A DNA stretch of 64,000 nt. Origin: Boseongicola sp. H5. Lineage in GTDB: Bacteria; Pseudomonadota; Alphaproteobacteria; Rhodobacterales; Rhodobacteraceae. The translations under genes and the position numbers were made by a program. Shown here piece by piece: positions 61,934-64,000 of the stretch. The notes below the pieces were generated by a model that ran no database searches, was not told the DNA's origin, and was given only the letters and a program-made list of their open reading frames with translations. Each line of letters starts with the position of its first letter. Position 1 is the first letter of the stretch. The stretch lies in NCBI GenBank assembly GCA_020622165.1, contig JACNMN010000006.1:124001-188000 (forward strand), written 5' to 3'.

Positions 61934-62892
61934 GGCCTGTCTCCGTACCGGATGCGCGGATCGAGCGCGGCATAGGCCAGATCGACCAGTAGGTTCACGA
62001 GCATGAAGTTGAACGCGATGAAAAGGACAACACCCTGCACAAGCGCGTAGTCGCGTTGCAGGATCGCGTCGAGGACGACCCGCCCGAGCCCCGGCAGCGC
62101 AAAGATCTGCTCCACGATCACGGCGCCGCCGAGAAGATAGCCGAACTCCACCCCGCTGAGTGTCAGCACCGGGATCAGGGCGTTGGGCAGGGCGTGGCGC
62201 CAGATCACGTAGCGTTGCGAAAAGCCCTGCGAGCGCGCGGTGCGCACGTAATCCTCGCTCAGGATGTCGAGCATCGCGGCCCGTGAGATGCGGGTGACCG
62301 CCGCCGCGAAGGCGGTGCCGAGCGCGATCGCGGGCAGGATCATCTGGGCGAGGTTGCCGAGCGGATCCTCGCGGAACGGCACATAGCGGCCCATCGTCGG
62401 CAACACGCCGAAGCCCACGGACAGGATGTAGATCGCCAGCAGGGCGACGACGAAATTCGGCATCGACTGGCCGATCATCGCGAAGACACGCACGAGCAGG
62501 TCCGATGGCCGATCCGCCCGCGTGGCGGCATAGACCCCTGCCGGCAGGCCGATCAGAAGTGCGATGACCATGGACATGAGCGCCAGTTGCAGTGTCAGCG
62601 GAAAGCGGTCGAGGATGATTTGCAGCACCGGCTGCCCGTAGGTCACCGAAATGCCCAGATCGCCCCGGAAAAGGCCGCCGAGCCAGCGGAGATACTGGAC
62701 GGCCCAGTTCTGGTCGAGACCGAAATAGGCGGTGAGCGCCTCGCGCTGCGCCGGGGTCAGCATCCCGCCCTCGGTGCCCAGCATCGCCGTGATGGCGTCG
62801 CCGGGCACCAGCCGGATGGCGATGAAGACGAAGACCGACACGCCCAGCATCACCAGCGGGAAAACCGCGAGACGTCTGAGAAAGTAACTCAC
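61930..62892 (-). CDS. Oligopeptide-type ABC permease (DppB family)
   Basis: A 320-residue permease with six helices. The N-terminus MSYFLRRLAVFPLVMLGVS is the DppB start. The LGLDQNWAVQYLRWL-like segment and the coupling part LSEDYVRTARSQGFSQRYVIWR (about residues 211-232) are diagnostic. VEQIFALPGLGRVVLDAI is the usual C-terminal motif. It pairs with the DppC-like permease. Confidence 0.92.
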   Translation of the reverse strand: MSYFLRRLAVFPLVMLGVSVFVFIAIRLVPGDAITAMLGTEGGMLTPAQREALTAYFGLDQNWAVQYLRWLGGLFRGDLGISVTYGQPVLQIILDRFPLTLQLALMSMVIALLIGLPAGVYAATRADRPSDLLVRVFAMIGQSMPNFVVALLAIYILSVGFGVLPTMGRYVPFREDPLGNLAQMILPAIALGTAFAAAVTRISRAAMLDILSEDYVRTARSQGFSQRYVIWRHALPNALIPVLTLSGVEFGYLLGGAVIVEQIFALPGLGRVVLDAILQRDYALVQGVVLFIAFNFMLVNLLVDLAYAALDPRIRYGDRP

Positions 62893-62920
62893 GTCGGTCC
62901 CTCCGCCGGCAGGCTTCGCG

Positions 62921-64000
62921 TCACTCGGAGATCGTCACATCGACAAGCCCGAAAAGCGACCCGGTCGGGCTCGGCTCGAACCCGTCAACACCGTCGCGCT
63001 GTGCGGTGTAGGTGTTGCCGGTGAAGAGCCAGACCCAGGGTGCCATCTCGGCCAGATGGCTTTCGAACCGGGCGAAGATCTCGCGCCGCGCCGCCTCGTC
63101 GATCTCGGTCCGGCCCTCGGCCATCAGGCTGTCGAGCGTATCGTCGATATAGTTGGCCACGCCTTGCAGGTTGCCGTCCCGCGTCCAGTAGCGGTTATAC
63201 ATCGTGTAGGGGTCGACCCGCCCGCCATTCAGCGCCACGGCCATGTCGAAATCCCCCGCGAGCCAGCGGTCGATATAGACATTCATCTCCTGCATCTCGA
63301 TCTCAAGCTCGATGCCGACCTCGGCAAGCTGCGACTGGATAAGCTGCGCCACGGCGGACGCGGTCGGCGGCTCGCCGGTTGCCGCCATGAGCGTCGCGCT
63401 GAACCCGTCGGCATAGCCCGCCTCGGCCAGAAGGGCGCGCGCGCGCTCCTGGTCCTGCTCGTAGCAGAAAAGCCCCTGCGGGTCGCTGCGATAGGCCGGA
63501 GATGTGAGCGGCCCGGTCACCTCCCCCTCGCCCAGAAGGGCTGCATCGAGGATATCCTGCCGGTCCACGGCGCAGGCGATGGCCTGCCGCACCGCCAGGT
63601 CGCCCATCGGCTCCCGCGCGGCGTTGAGCTGAAGCACATAATAGCTGAGCGTGGGCGCGGCGTTGAGTTCAAGCCCGGCCGTCTGCGGCATAAGCGTTGC
63701 CACAAGCGGATCGTTGATCAGCGCGAAATCCGCCTGCCCCGCCCGCAGCGCGGCCAGAAGCGCGGTTTCGTCGGGCAGCACATTCACCGCGATCTCGTCA
63801 TAGGCGATGTCTCCGCCATGCCAATCCTCGAACGCGGCAAGACGGGCATTCGCATTGGGCACCCGCTCGGCCAGGGTGAAGGGGCCGGACCCCACGATCT
63901 CCGTGCCGATGGTTCCCGCCGCGATGGCGGAGGCCGGCACGATGGCGGCATTGACCGAGGCCAGACCGTTCAGGATCGGGGCGTCCGGCCCGTCGAGCTG
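62921..64000 (-). CDS. Oligopeptide-type ABC transporter binding protein (SBP_bac_5), cut by window edge
   Basis: The frame is open from the stop at 62921 to the window edge, 360 codons; the N-terminus lies outside. The visible part is the C-terminal two thirds of a class C (peptide/nickel) receptor: GSGPFTLAERVPNANARLA, YYVLQLNAAREPMGDLAVRQAIACAVDR (63547-63630), and MYNRYWTRDGNLQGVANY near the end. It is the first gene of the operon seen, so it sets the ligand, probably a peptide or muropeptide. Confidence 0.9.
   Translation of the reverse strand, partial: QLDGPDAPILNGLASVNAAIVPASAIAAGTIGTEIVGSGPFTLAERVPNANARLAAFEDWHGGDIAYDEIAVNVLPDETALLAALRAGQADFALINDPLVATLMPQTAGLELNAAPTLSYYVLQLNAAREPMGDLAVRQAIACAVDRQDILDAALLGEGEVTGPLTSPAYRSDPQGLFCYEQDQERARALLAEAGYADGFSATLMAATGEPPTASAVAQLIQSQLAEVGIELEIEMQEMNVYIDRWLAGDFDMAVALNGGRVDPYTMYNRYWTRDGNLQGVANYIDDTLDSLMAEGRTEIDEAARREIFARFESHLAEMAPWVWLFTGNTYTAQRDGVDGFEPSPTGSLFGLVDVTISE

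Overview
The window is high-GC DNA with dense, mostly ATGA-overlapping operons. The gene repertoire is that of an alphaproteobacterium of the Rhodobacteraceae/Roseobacter type: TRAP and tripartite-tricarboxylate transporters, a Hint-domain protein, several ABC importers for amines and peptides, many amino-acid and CoA-acid catabolic genes, and a classical autotransporter. No rRNA, tRNA, CRISPR array, integrase or complete insertion sequence was seen.

Region 1-4451 (minus strand) is an RNA-repair island. A BCS1-like AAA ATPase (cut by the window edge) lies 1 bp after prfH, which overlaps an rtcB of the RtcB2 type. Upstream is a second sealing module, an ATP-dependent RNA ligase and an HD-Pnk end-healing enzyme. 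Both genes of that second module are damaged: an in-frame amber in the ligase and a one-base loss in a G-run of HD-Pnk. Positions 4452-5355 hold no recognisable gene.

Region 5356-13912 (minus) is one ten-gene iron operon: Fe-chelate ABC importer (binding protein, permease, ATPase), two uncharacterised amidotransferase-fold-like proteins, an MFS carrier, a siderophore-interacting reductase, a small secreted protein, and a SufC-like/SufB-like pair resembling a minimal SUF (SmsCB) system. Region 14200-19300 holds small or unknown genes, a periplasmic helical-repeat protein (16998-18923) and a frameshifted membrane protein. An autotransporter follows (19626-22550).

Region 22742-27080 is a MarR regulator divergent from a TRAP transporter and an alpha/beta hydrolase, with a palindrome inside the TRAP promoter. 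A lower-GC Nudix gene follows. Region 27854-37946 is an amine/polyamine-type ABC importer with two SDRs, a 3-hydroxyacid-dehydrogenase-fold reductase, a FadR-type regulator, a GMC oxidoreductase and a GlcG/HbpS protein.

Region 38075-47439 is a LysR-controlled operon that can be read as lysine/pipecolate breakdown: pipecolate-oxidase-like enzyme, ALDH7-type semialdehyde dehydrogenase, aminotransferase, fused 2-oxoacid dehydrogenase E1, glutaryl-CoA dehydrogenase, plus a FabD-like protein of unknown role. After a Hint-domain protein (47942-49000), HMG-CoA-lyase and CaiB-type CoA-transferase genes are divergent from tctCBA and a LysR gene (49181-55568), suggesting uptake and cleavage of a branched dicarboxylate.

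The right end holds a cold-shock gene followed by a fatty-acid desaturase whose ribosome-binding site lies in the cold-shock terminator hairpin, and a minus-strand operon (57294-64000) of a peptide-type ABC importer, a serine beta-lactamase-fold hydrolase and anmK, which looks like muropeptide uptake and recycling.
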